Origin: Anaerolineales bacterium UBA2317
Lineage (GTDB): Bacteria; Chloroflexota; Anaerolineae; Anaerolineales; Villigracilaceae
Direction: 5' to 3'
Assembly (NCBI GenBank): GCA_002345215.1
Contig: DDVH01000049.1
Location: 1 to 11,887 of the forward strand
Length of the DNA: 11,887 nucleotides
The notes under the pieces were generated by a model that was given only the letters and a program-made list of their open reading frames with translations, made no database searches and was not told where the DNA came from. Both the position numbers and the translations under genes were made by a program. Shown here in pieces: positions 5,214-11,887 of this stretch (positions are counted from its first letter, which is position 1; every line of letters starts with the position of its first letter).

Positions 5214-5765
5214 ATGAGCAAGCGTGAAACCTATTCCATTGACATTGCAGGTATAAAACGAGAACTTCCCCTTTTTGAAATTAAACCCGGTTTGCGAATT
5301 GCCATCTTAAATATTTTGGGCGATACGGAATTAGTCCAAGCCAGTGCAAAAGAATTAGCAAAAAAATTAAAAGATGTTGATTTTGATGTTTTAGTCACCG
5401 CCGAAGCGAAATCTATTCCGTTGGCGTATGCGCTTTCAGTTGAAACAAAAAAACCTTATATCATTTTTCGTAAATCATACAAAGCCTACATGGGCGATGC
5501 CATCAAAGCCGAAACGCTTTCTATTACAACGGGTCAGCCACAAACTTTAATTCTCGATGAAAAAGATAAAGATTTAATTCAAGGCAAAAAAGTTTTAATC
5601 GTGGATGATGTCATCAGTACAGGTTCCACGTTGCAAGGCATGCGCATAATTTTGGATAAAGCCAAAGCCACAGTCACCGCCGAAGCCGCAATTCTCACAG
5701 AAGGTGATCGTGCTCAATGGGAAAAAATTTATTCGCTTGGTCATTTGCCTTTGTTTACTGATTAA
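5214..5765 (+). CDS. purine-type phosphoribosyltransferase (adenine phosphoribosyltransferase-like)
   Basis: The 183-residue protein has the type I phosphoribosyltransferase fold signature VLIVDDVISTGST (about 127-139), the PRPP-binding loop with its two acidic residues and TGST turn. An upstream TAEAKSIPLAYALS segment (about 62-75) corresponds to the base-side region seen in adenine and xanthine enzymes. RKSYKAYMG (86-94) resembles the flexible-loop region. The likely reaction is salvage of a purine base to its nucleotide using PRPP, in the cytoplasm. The base specificity cannot be read with confidence, so no gene symbol is given. The start at 5214 is set by a strong GGAGG 6 nt upstream; an ATG at 5190 has no such site. 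Its stop overlaps the ruvC start by one base (TAATG). Confidence 0.85.
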   Translation: MSKRETYSIDIAGIKRELPLFEIKPGLRIAILNILGDTELVQASAKELAKKLKDVDFDVLVTAEAKSIPLAYALSVETKKPYIIFRKSYKAYMGDAIKAETLSITTGQPQTLILDEKDKDLIQGKKVLIVDDVISTGSTLQGMRIILDKAKATVTAEAAILTEGDRAQWEKIYSLGHLPLFTD

Positions 5766-6244
5766 TGACTCTCGCTTTAGGAATTGACCCCGGCACCGCC
5801 ACAACTGGATACGGATTCGTGCGCCTCATGCCAGACGGAGAATTGTCCGCTGTTGCCTTTGGCATTATCTCCACTTCAAAAGATGATTCGGCATCCACGC
5901 GCCTTGAAATCATATTTGATGAACTCAATAAGTTAATCAAAAAATATAAACCTGAAACTGCCGCGGTCGAAAAATTATTCTTTGCAAGAAATGTAACAAC
6001 AGGTATAGCAGTCGGTCAGGCACGCGGAGTCGTTTTACTTTCTTTACAAAAAGCGGATATAGAAACATTTGAATACACTCCGCTTGAAGTGAAGCAAGCC
6101 GTAGTTGGGTATGGCGGAGCAGATAAAAAACAAGTGCAAGAAATGGTGCGGACTTTATTACAACTCGATAAAATCCCCAAACCAGACGATGCCGCTGACG
6201 CACTTGCGATTGCAATTACACATTTGAATACAAAAAGATATTAA
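5765..6244 (+). CDS. ruvC: Holliday junction endonuclease RuvC
   Basis: RuvC is the dimeric, metal-dependent endonuclease that resolves Holliday junctions after RuvAB branch migration. The 159-residue product is of normal length and starts MTLALGIDPGT. The four catalytic acids are present: D8 in IDPG, E69 in AVEKLFFARN, and D142 and D145 in PDDAADALAIA. The start overlaps the stop codon of the phosphoribosyltransferase gene by one base, indicating translational coupling. ruvA follows after 57 bp, but with a palindrome and its own -10 box between. ruvB is not in this window. Confidence 0.96.
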   Translation: MTLALGIDPGTATTGYGFVRLMPDGELSAVAFGIISTSKDDSASTRLEIIFDELNKLIKKYKPETAAVEKLFFARNVTTGIAVGQARGVVLLSLQKADIETFEYTPLEVKQAVVGYGGADKKQVQEMVRTLLQLDKIPKPDDAADALAIAITHLNTKRY

Positions 6245-6252
6245 TTCATGTA

Positions 6253-6280
6253 GTAAGGGCGAACGGCCGTTCGCCTCTAC
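6253..6280. repeat. 28-bp palindrome, copy 1 (GTAAGGGCG...CGCCTCTAC)
   Basis: A 28-bp near-palindrome with central AACGGCCGTT; 12 of 14 base pairs are perfect, one is G·T and one is mismatched. It lies between ruvC and the -10 box of ruvA. Its outer arms match those of the palindrome at 6900-6927, while the central 10 bp differ. It resembles dispersed REP-like palindromes. Confidence 0.7.
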
Positions 6281-6289
6281 TGTTTACGG

Positions 6290-6295
6290 TAAAAT
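6290..6295 (+). promoter_or_regulatory. -10 box of a leaderless ruvA transcript
   Basis: TAAAAT lies exactly 6 nt before the ruvA ATG, and no Shine-Dalgarno is present. This is the same geometry as at nadK and the Cas4 N-half. No -35 is evident at 16-18 nt, where the palindrome lies, so the box is supported mainly by the repeated spacing. Confidence 0.4.
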
Positions 6296-6301
6296 ATAAA
6301 T

Positions 6302-6877
6302 ATGATAGCCACTCTCCACGGACAAATTTCTCATATCGAAGACAATGCCCTCATCATCGAAGTAGGCGGTGTGGGATTAAGAGTCTTCGTCCCTGCGCCA
6401 CTTCGAACAAGGTCTAAGGCTGGAGAAATGTTATTTTTGTTCACCCATTTACAGGTCAGGGAAGATGCGTTGACGTTGTATGGATTTGAGTCACAGGCTG
6501 ATAAAGATTTATTTAACACATTACTCGGCGTGGATGGAGTCGGACCCAAAGTTGCTTTATCGGTTTTATCATCCATGACATTAGATGCGATTCAACGCGC
6601 GATATTTGCAGACGAAGGCGATTTATTAAGCAAAGTGCCGGGCGTGGGAAAAAAGACTGCTCAAAAAATGGCGTTACATTTGAAAGATAAATTAAAACCA
6701 ACTGATGCATTAGCAAAAGTTGCCGCACTTGCAGATTATGACAGTGAAGTATTAGCCGCATTAACTGCATTGGGTTATTCAGTTGTGGAAGCACAATCGG
6801 CGATACAATCTTTGCCGAAAGATGCACCGACTGATGTAGAAGAGAGATTACGACTGGCTTTGGCGTATTTTCAATAA
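6302..6877 (+). CDS. ruvA: Holliday junction branch migration protein RuvA
   Basis: RuvA is the tetrameric DNA-binding subunit that holds the Holliday junction square and recruits the RuvB motor. The 191-residue product shows the three-domain plan. The N-terminal OB-fold domain (1-64) begins MIATLHGQI. The two helix-hairpin-helix motifs are GVDGVGPK (76-83) and VPGVGKKT (112-119). A flexible linker leads to the C-terminal RuvB-binding domain (about 146-191), with EVLAALTALGYS. It is slightly shorter than the common 200 residues but complete. The ATG at 6302 is supported by homology and by the TAAAAT box 6 nt upstream. It is flanked on both sides by members of the same palindromic repeat family. 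Confidence 0.96.
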   Translation: MIATLHGQISHIEDNALIIEVGGVGLRVFVPAPLRTRSKAGEMLFLFTHLQVREDALTLYGFESQADKDLFNTLLGVDGVGPKVALSVLSSMTLDAIQRAIFADEGDLLSKVPGVGKKTAQKMALHLKDKLKPTDALAKVAALADYDSEVLAALTALGYSVVEAQSAIQSLPKDAPTDVEERLRLALAYFQ

Positions 6878-6899
6878 ATAAATTGCGTTGTTAATTTTT

Positions 6900-6927
6900 G
6901 TAGGGGCGACGCATGCGTCGCCCCTAC
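6900..6927. repeat. 28-bp perfect palindrome, copy 2 (GTAGGGGCG...CGCCCCTAC)
   Basis: All 14 base pairs of this 28-bp palindrome are perfect, around a central ACGCATGCGT. It lies between ruvA and proC. Arms and length match the element at 6253-6280. In RNA it would form a very stable hairpin just before the proC Shine-Dalgarno; only a short T run follows it (6928-6930), so it is a poor intrinsic terminator. Confidence 0.8.
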
Positions 6928-6947
6928 TTTGTTATATGGAGAACATT

Positions 6948-7790
6948 ATGTTAAATAAAAAAATCGCATTTATCGGACCCGGCGTTATGGCAGAAGCCAT
7001 GATTGCAGGTTTGCTTCGCAAAAAACTTGCGGATTCAAAAAATATTATTGCTTCTGGTCCGCGTGAAGAACGGATGAATGAATTAAATAAAAAATATGAA
7101 ATCAAAACCACCACTGATAATTCTTCTGCAATTCATGGAGCAGATGTGGTTGTGTTATCTGTCAAACCGCAGAGATTAACAGAGGTAATGAAAGGCCTCA
7201 AAGGCATTCGTGCAGACGCTTTGGTTCTGTCTATTATTGCTGGTGCGAATATCAAAAAAATTAGCACTGGGCTTAAACACAAAGCAGTTGTGCGTTCCAT
7301 GCCAAATACCCCTGGTCAAATTGGAGAAGGGATTACAGTTTGGACATCATCCAAAGAAGTGACAGATGAACAAGGAGAAATGACTCGTGCAATTCTCGGT
7401 GCATTAGGTGAAGAAGTTTTTGTCGAAGATGAATCGTATTTAGATATGGCAACTGCATTATCAGGTTCAGGACCTGCGTATGTTTTTCTGTTCACCGAAG
7501 CATTGATTGACGCCGGTGTTCATATGGGATTTCCAAGAAGAATTGCAGAGCAATTGGTTTTACAAACAATAAAAGGTTCTGCTTCGTTTTATCAGGGAGC
7601 AAGCAGACATCCTGCTACGTTAAGAAATCAAGTCACTTCGCCGGGTGGGACATCGGCTGAGGCGTTGTATTATTTGGAGAAAGCAGGTTTTCGGACTGCC
7701 ATTTCACGCGCGGTTTGGGCGGCGTATCAAAGGTCACTGGAGTTAGGGAAGGAGAAGCCGGGTCATGTGGATGTGGAGGAGGAAAAATGA
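6948..7790 (+). CDS. proC: pyrroline-5-carboxylate reductase
   Basis: ProC reduces 1-pyrroline-5-carboxylate to proline with NAD(P)H, the last step of proline synthesis, in the cytoplasm. The 280-residue product has a Rossmann N-terminus (FIGPGVMAEAM, 8-18; the third glycine region reads GPGVM where many homologues have GxGNM). It also has SVKPQ (71-75), RSMPNTP (116-122) and the C-terminal family signature ALSGSGPAY (170-178) with QVTSPGGT (228-235). The start at 6948 is chosen because GGAGA (6938-6942) lies 5 nt upstream. The frame is open back to 6888, but that extension would translate the palindrome. The acidic tail HVDVEEEK is encoded by the purine-rich stretch that also supplies the Shine-Dalgarno of the next gene. 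Confidence 0.95.
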   Translation: MLNKKIAFIGPGVMAEAMIAGLLRKKLADSKNIIASGPREERMNELNKKYEIKTTTDNSSAIHGADVVVLSVKPQRLTEVMKGLKGIRADALVLSIIAGANIKKISTGLKHKAVVRSMPNTPGQIGEGITVWTSSKEVTDEQGEMTRAILGALGEEVFVEDESYLDMATALSGSGPAYVFLFTEALIDAGVHMGFPRRIAEQLVLQTIKGSASFYQGASRHPATLRNQVTSPGGTSAEALYYLEKAGFRTAISRAVWAAYQRSLELGKEKPGHVDVEEEK

Positions 7791-8428
7791 GCAATATGGA
7801 TAATAAAGAGCCCCTGATAAAAACTGTTTTAAGTTTCATTTTGTTTTTAATTTTATTCGTTATTGTTGCATACTTTCTAAGCGATGCTATAGCAAGAGTC
7901 GCTCCAAATACAAATAGTCTGTTTGGAATTCTTTGTTCATTTATTTTGGGATTGCCAATAGGAATTTATTTATTTTTCAACTCGAAATTCATTAAAGCCA
8001 CAAAACTGTATCAAAGAATTCTTTTTCCAGTTCTAATATTTCCACTATGTATTTTGTTATCACTTGGTTGGAATTTATATCAACAACGTCCTGAAAATCT
8101 TTTTAAGATTTTTGTAATGGATCCGATTCCAAGTGGTGTTTCAAACATTCAAGGTATTGACATTTCAGGCGGGTTTGATTTGGAAATTTTAGTTGCATTT
8201 GATGCAACACCTGAAGCTATAGAAATTATTATTAAAGAACATGAACTAAAAATTAATGAAAGTCCATATAACATAAAAAGCGATATTCCTTTTGAATATT
8301 TTCCAGAAATAAACTCTGAACAAGATTGGACGCTTTATCAAAAAGCTGAACTTGAAAAAGTTAACTGGTGGTCATTATGGGTAAACGCAGATAAAACAAC
8401 TGCCATTTTTCAGTTGATTGATGGCTAA
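7787..8428 (+). CDS. unknown membrane protein with C-terminal soluble domain
   Basis: This 213-residue protein has three predicted membrane segments (about 11-31, 44-64, 77-97) followed by a soluble domain of about 115 residues. That domain begins FVMDPIPSGVSNIQGIDISG and continues with a beta-like stretch LEILVAFDATPEAIEIIIKE. The 'IP-S-V-NI ... F-A-PE-IE' arrangement resembles unnamed domains I have seen in other hypothetical proteins, but no function can be assigned. The start overlaps the proC stop (ATGA, 4 bp), and GGAGGAGG (7775-7782) precedes it at good spacing, so translation is well supported. It is clearly more AT-rich than proC and the ABC-F gene around it, which hints at separate origin. 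Confidence 0.75.
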   Translation: MSNMDNKEPLIKTVLSFILFLILFVIVAYFLSDAIARVAPNTNSLFGILCSFILGLPIGIYLFFNSKFIKATKLYQRILFPVLIFPLCILLSLGWNLYQQRPENLFKIFVMDPIPSGVSNIQGIDISGGFDLEILVAFDATPEAIEIIIKEHELKINESPYNIKSDIPFEYFPEINSEQDWTLYQKAELEKVNWWSLWVNADKTTAIFQLIDG

Positions 8429-8461
8429 CCCCAAAAACTATAAATTTGAATTTTCAGGAAG

Positions 8462-8467
8462 TATAAT
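8462..8467 (+). promoter_or_regulatory. probable -10 box for the ABC-F gene
   Basis: A perfect TATAAT stands 18 nt before the ATG at 8486, giving a predicted leader of about 11 nt. GGGGG (8470-8474) is the only purine-rich run before the start and is too far from the ATG for a normal Shine-Dalgarno. No clear -35 is seen. Confidence 0.45.
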
Positions 8468-8485
8468 TCGGGGGCGATTTTAACT

Positions 8486-10504
8486 ATGGCACTCATAACC
8501 GTTTCCTCACTCACAAAATCATACGGCGCGACCGATATTTTCGCCAACCTCACTCTTTCGATTGAGAAAGGTTCACGCTTGGGCATTGTTGGCCCGAATG
8601 GCGTAGGCAAGACCACGCTATTGCGAATCCTTGCAGGCGAAGATGAAAGTTCGGCGGGAACAGTCACCCGCTCGAGGGGAGTCCGAAGCGGATATTTATC
8701 GCAAGAAGCAGATTTCAAAATGGACGGCACGCTTTGGGATGCGTGTCATTCTGTCTTCGAAAATTTAATCAAGCAACAAAATGAATTGCATCGCCTCGAA
8801 GAATTGATGGCGACGAATCCTGACGTGATGGAAGAATACGGAAAGTTACAACAGGATTTTGAAAGCGCTGGCGGATATACCTATGAAACGCGCATCAAGC
8901 AAGTGTTGACAGGTTTAGGATTTGATAAAGATGATTATGAACTTTCTTTGGAGCATTTATCTGGTGGTCAGCGGACTCGAGCGTTTTTAGCACGCCTCTT
9001 ACTCTCTGACCCAGACCTGCTTCTACTCGATGAGCCGACCAATCACCTCGACATTCGCGCCGTGGAATGGCTCGAAGGATATTTGAATCAATGGGAAGGT
9101 GCGGCGGTCATCGTTTCACATGATAGATACTTTTTAGATAAAGTGAGTAACATCATTTTTGAAATGTTGCCCGGTGCGTATGAAACATACAATGGCAATT
9201 ACACTGCTTATTTGAAACAACGCGAAGAAAGAATCAAACGCAGGCAAGAAGTATTTGAAAGCGAAAAAGAAAAATTAAATAAAGAGATGGAATACATCCG
9301 CAAAAATGTGGCGGGACAAAATGTATTGCAAGCCAAAGGAAAATTAAAACGCATTTCGCGTTTGATTCAAGCCATTGAACAAATTGGTTTTGAAGCCGCA
9401 TTGAGTCAAAAATGGAGTGAGACTGCTAGTGAAGTTTCTGTCACAACTTCTATTATGAGTGTAGAAGAAGCAGGCAGGCGGATTAATGCGTTAAGGTCAC
9501 CGGTGCGAACGTTACCGAATCTGCATTTGAGACTCGGTTCTGAAAAACGCTCTGGCGATATGGTCATTCGCACAAAAGATTTACAAGTCGGTTTTTCTGA
9601 TAAGTTCTTATTCAAATCACCTGATATTGAATTGAGACGACAAGATTGCGCGGCATTGATTGGTCCGAATGGTGCAGGCAAATCTACATTTCTAAAAACA
9701 ATTTTAGGTCAATTAGAACCGCTGGCTGGTGAAGTGATTCTCGGTTCGAGTTTACATATCGGCTATTTTGCACAAGCACATGAAGGTTTAGATCCAAACA
9801 AAACTTTGCTTGAAGAAATTGATTCGATTATGCCGAATTGGTTGCCGGGTCAAATCCGTGATTATCTTGGTAAATATATGTTCAGCGGTGAAGATGTATA
9901 TAAAAAAGTATCCATGCTGTCAGGTGGTGAGCGTGGACGTTTGGCATTATCAAAACTTGCTTTGCAAGATACAAACTTATTGCTACTCGATGAACCGACG
10001 AATCATTTAGATATTCCATCACAAGAAGTTTTGGAATCTGTGCTTGAAGATTACAAAGGCACGATTCTTTTAATTACGCACGATCGTTATCTCGTGGATG
10101 CCGTTGCAACTCAAATCTGGGAGATTGACCCAGATGATGGTCATATGACAGTGTTCAAAGGTACATACTCTGAATTGCGCGCTGAACGTGAGCAAAAACA
10201 GTATGAAGCGTTTATGGCAGAACAAAGAGGTTCAGGTTCCAAGTCTCAGGTTTCAGGTGTTAAGTCACAAGTTACAAGTCAAAAGTCAAAGGTTGAGGCG
10301 AAAGAGGAAAGAAGAAAGATTGCGAAAGTTCAGGAGTTGGAAAATAAAATTGCTGAACTCGAATCTACTTTGGCAAATTTAGCATTTCAATTAGAAAGCC
10401 CCATGCTCAAATCTGATGATGTGGTGAAAATCAGTAAGGAATATGAACGTGTGCAAAAAGAGATGGATGTCAAATTGGCGGAATGGGAAGGAATGCAGGG
10501 ATGA
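8486..10504 (+). CDS. ABC-F family ATPase (ribosome-associated)
   Basis: The 672-residue protein has two ABC ATPase domains and no membrane segment, the ABC-F plan. Domain 1 has Walker A GPNGVGKT (36-43), LSGGQ (158-162) and DEPTNHLD (182-189). Domain 2 has GPNGAGKS (393-400), LSGGE (478-482) and DEPTNHLD (502-509). The charged interdomain linker (about 245-355), which in the family reaches towards the ribosomal peptidyl-transferase centre, contains the usual KEKLNKEMEYIRKN helix. A C-terminal coiled coil (about 607-670) is present, as in Uup/YdiF-type members. Known members relieve ribosome stalling or give antibiotic resistance, and which applies here cannot be decided. Residues 584-602 are encoded by a 7-nt nucleotide repeat. 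The gene overlaps the next one by 4 bp (ATGA). Confidence 0.93.
   Translation: MALITVSSLTKSYGATDIFANLTLSIEKGSRLGIVGPNGVGKTTLLRILAGEDESSAGTVTRSRGVRSGYLSQEADFKMDGTLWDACHSVFENLIKQQNELHRLEELMATNPDVMEEYGKLQQDFESAGGYTYETRIKQVLTGLGFDKDDYELSLEHLSGGQRTRAFLARLLLSDPDLLLLDEPTNHLDIRAVEWLEGYLNQWEGAAVIVSHDRYFLDKVSNIIFEMLPGAYETYNGNYTAYLKQREERIKRRQEVFESEKEKLNKEMEYIRKNVAGQNVLQAKGKLKRISRLIQAIEQIGFEAALSQKWSETASEVSVTTSIMSVEEAGRRINALRSPVRTLPNLHLRLGSEKRSGDMVIRTKDLQVGFSDKFLFKSPDIELRRQDCAALIGPNGAGKSTFLKTILGQLEPLAGEVILGSSLHIGYFAQAHEGLDPNKTLLEEIDSIMPNWLPGQIRDYLGKYMFSGEDVYKKVSMLSGGERGRLALSKLALQDTNLLLLDEPTNHLDIPSQEVLESVLEDYKGTILLITHDRYLVDAVATQIWEIDPDDGHMTVFKGTYSELRAEREQKQYEAFMAEQRGSGSKSQVSGVKSQVTSQKSKVEAKEERRKIAKVQELENKIAELESTLANLAFQLESPMLKSDDVVKISKEYERVQKEMDVKLAEWEGMQG
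10236..10291 (+). repeat. coding 7-nt degenerate repeat, 8 units
   Basis: Eight consecutive 7-nt units of the form GT-nn-CAA/CAG (for example GTCTCAG, GTTTCAG, GTCACAA, GTTACAA, GTCAAAA) run without interruption inside the ABC-F gene. Partial units lie at both ends (10230-10235 and 10292-10297). Three units make 21 nt, so the protein shows a 7-residue period, KSQVSGV, KSQVTSQ, KSKVEAK (about 586-606), between ATPase domain 2 and the C-terminal coiled coil. Confidence 0.75.
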
Positions 10505-10974
10505 AATTAGAAGGTAGTGAAAATCTAAAAAATATAAGTTTCAAGATTCTTCTGGTTTTTCTCGCCGTTATATTTCTTCCAGTTATTCTAATTATTGGCA
10601 TTCTGTATTATGTTTGGGGATTTATTCTTTCATTTATGGCATGGACAATATGGGGCTTGCAAGGTCGAAATACTTTGCTGATTTACTCTGATAGTCCTAT
10701 TTGGTTAAATTATTTTGAGCAAGAAGTTCTTCCTTATATAAACAAAAAAGTTATAGTATTAAACTGGTCAGAAAGAAAGCAATGGAAATTATCTCTTGCT
10801 GTTTTAATTTTCAAACATTTCGGTCGGCGTCAAAACTTTAATCCGATGGCTATTGTATTCAAACCATTTCGTTTTAACAAAGAATTTAGGTTTTACGAAG
10901 CATTTAAAGATTTCAAACATGGGAAATTTGACAAACTAGAAATAACAAAAGAAAAGTTTCTTGAAAGTATATAA
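10501..10974 (+). CDS. unknown small membrane protein
   Basis: This 157-residue protein has a hydrophobic N-terminal third with one long or two closely spaced membrane segments (about 14-53). A basic soluble domain follows with LIYSDSPIWLNYFEQEVLPY (about 60-79), VIVLNWSERKQWK, and FRFYEAFKDFKHGK near the end. I do not recognise the family. The ATG overlaps the ABC-F stop (ATGA, 4 bp), with GGAAGGA about 9 nt upstream, so it is probably translated by coupling. It is AT-rich compared with the ABC-F gene. The position matches that of the unknown membrane gene after proC: an AT-rich membrane gene attached by ATGA overlap to a conserved gene. Confidence 0.72.
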   Translation: MKLEGSENLKNISFKILLVFLAVIFLPVILIIGILYYVWGFILSFMAWTIWGLQGRNTLLIYSDSPIWLNYFEQEVLPYINKKVIVLNWSERKQWKLSLAVLIFKHFGRRQNFNPMAIVFKPFRFNKEFRFYEAFKDFKHGKFDKLEITKEKFLESI

Positions 10975-10987
10975 AAACGGAGTAACA

Positions 10988-11875
10988 ATGTCCAAACGTG
11001 TAAAATTTGATTTTGAAATTGACTTTACCAACGGCGGTGGGATTCAGGGACAGGATTTCCGCTTGGATATTGAAGGCGATGATATTTCTGATAAAGAATT
11101 GGCAGATTACATTGTCAAAGATATGAACTTGTTGATGGTTGGAAATGTCCGTATTCTCAATAAAGAAATTATTACTGAAAAACATAAACGCCAACCTATT
11201 AATGTAGAAATTGATTCATCTTATATTGATTTGAGTCATGTCATTTACGATGGCTTGATAACCTACAAAGGTTTACCTGCTCCAATCATTTGTGATTATC
11301 TCAGCCGTGAAGAATCTCGTAGCCGATATGCAGAAGGCACAGAATTTCAAATTGGTAAAATTGAAATGGTCACAAATACAGGTACATACATTGATTGTCC
11401 ATTTCACAGATATGAAGATGGCAAAGATTTATCCGAAGTGGATTTGGAAAGTTTTGTAGATATTGAAGGCATTGTTATCCGTTCCGATTATAAAAATGGA
11501 TTAACCATTACAGCAGAAGCATTCAAGAATAAAGAACTTCGGAATCGAGCAGTTTTAGTCCACACAGGCTGGGATGAACATTGGGCAACGGATAAATATT
11601 TCGAGAATCATCCATACCTCACAGAAGATGCGGCAATTTATCTGCGAGATTGTGGAGTCAAATTGGTTGGTATTGATTCCCATAACATTGACTTCACTGG
11701 TGGTGGAGAAAGACCCGTTCATTCCACTTTGTTGAAAGCAGAAATTTTGATTGCAGAGCATTTGTGTAATTTGAAAAATGTTCCAGATGAAAGTTTTACT
11801 TTCACAGCCGTTCCGCCAAAATTTAAAGGGGCAGGTACATTTCCAGTCCGCGCGTTTGCGAGGGTAAACAAGTAA
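10988..11875 (+). CDS. cyclase-family (KynB-like) protein with extra N-terminal domain and altered metal site
   Basis: The 295-residue protein has an N-terminal domain of about 70 residues (FTNGGGIQGQDFRLDI... MVGNVRILNKEII) joined to a cyclase-family domain starting near IDLSHVIYDG (80-89). The cyclase/kynurenine formamidase family normally has HxxxHxDxxxH for metal and catalysis. Here the motif reads N130, Y134, D136, H140 (TNTGTYIDCPFH), so two histidine ligands are replaced. The later H245 and E257, spaced 12 apart as in the family, are kept in VHSTLLKAEILIAEHLCNL. The reaction is therefore unknown: possibly a different metal site or a non-hydrolytic role. The start at 10988 is set by GGAG (10979-10982) 5 nt upstream. 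It follows the membrane gene by 13 bp. Confidence 0.85.
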   Translation: MSKRVKFDFEIDFTNGGGIQGQDFRLDIEGDDISDKELADYIVKDMNLLMVGNVRILNKEIITEKHKRQPINVEIDSSYIDLSHVIYDGLITYKGLPAPIICDYLSREESRSRYAEGTEFQIGKIEMVTNTGTYIDCPFHRYEDGKDLSEVDLESFVDIEGIVIRSDYKNGLTITAEAFKNKELRNRAVLVHTGWDEHWATDKYFENHPYLTEDAAIYLRDCGVKLVGIDSHNIDFTGGGERPVHSTLLKAEILIAEHLCNLKNVPDESFTFTAVPPKFKGAGTFPVRAFARVNK

Positions 11876-11887
11876 AATAAAAATATG

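Noticed and set aside
6888..6947. An N-terminal extension of ProC from an upstream in-frame ATG
   Set aside because: It would translate the 28-bp palindrome and lacks a ribosome binding site. GGAGA before 6948 and the family's usual N-terminus favour the later start.
7715..7786. An earlier start for the membrane protein after proC
   Set aside because: It would overlap proC by over 70 bp and has no Shine-Dalgarno. GGAGGAGG precedes the ATG at 7787.

Overview
The window looks like a chromosomal segment of a low-to-mid GC member of the Chloroflexota, most likely class Anaerolineae. That placement is an inference. It rests on the style of the proteins (B-box zinc-finger membrane protein, membrane-anchored Cas4-like nuclease halves, ABC-F factor), on dispersed palindromes and 7/8-nt degenerate repeats, and on several apparently leaderless promoters. 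No rRNA or other taxonomic marker is present.

Layout. Positions 1-672 are mostly non-coding. They hold the 5' end of an unidentified leftward gene with a hairpin-rich leader, a tRNA-Arg(CCT), a compact unit that looks like a small RNA gene (sigma70-type promoter, 16-bp hairpin, intrinsic terminator; about 90 nt), and an imperfect-palindrome repeat. Positions 673-3870 on the minus strand carry nadK, a B-box zinc-finger membrane protein and recN, probably one transcription unit from a promoter directly in front of nadK. Positions 3949-5137, also minus, carry a Cas4/RecB-type nuclease divided into two membrane-anchored polypeptides, with a small SdrD_B-like lipoprotein gene lodged between them.

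From 5214 rightwards everything is on the plus strand: a purine-type phosphoribosyltransferase, ruvC, ruvA, proC, a membrane protein of unknown function, an ABC-F ATPase, a second unknown membrane protein, and a cyclase-family (kynurenine-formamidase-like) protein. RuvC and RuvA act on Holliday junctions and RecN in double-strand break repair, so DNA repair is the main theme. NadK, ProC and the phosphoribosyltransferase are housekeeping metabolism. ABC-F proteins act at the ribosome.

The most unusual points are five. (1) The two-piece Cas4-like nuclease has its four Fe-S cysteines and its catalytic residues shared between two proteins, with no CRISPR array in the window. (2) The candidate small RNA at 469-557 has a C-rich apical loop. 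(3) A Shine-Dalgarno-sequestering hairpin precedes the first gene. (4) A 7-nt degenerate repeat has become coding sequence in the ABC-F tail and makes a 7-residue protein repeat. (5) Two 28-bp palindromes with shared arms and different centres lie on either side of ruvA. Three transcription-unit-leading genes (nadK, the Cas4 N-half, ruvA) show a TAnnnT box exactly 6 nt before ATG and no Shine-Dalgarno, which fits leaderless mRNAs.
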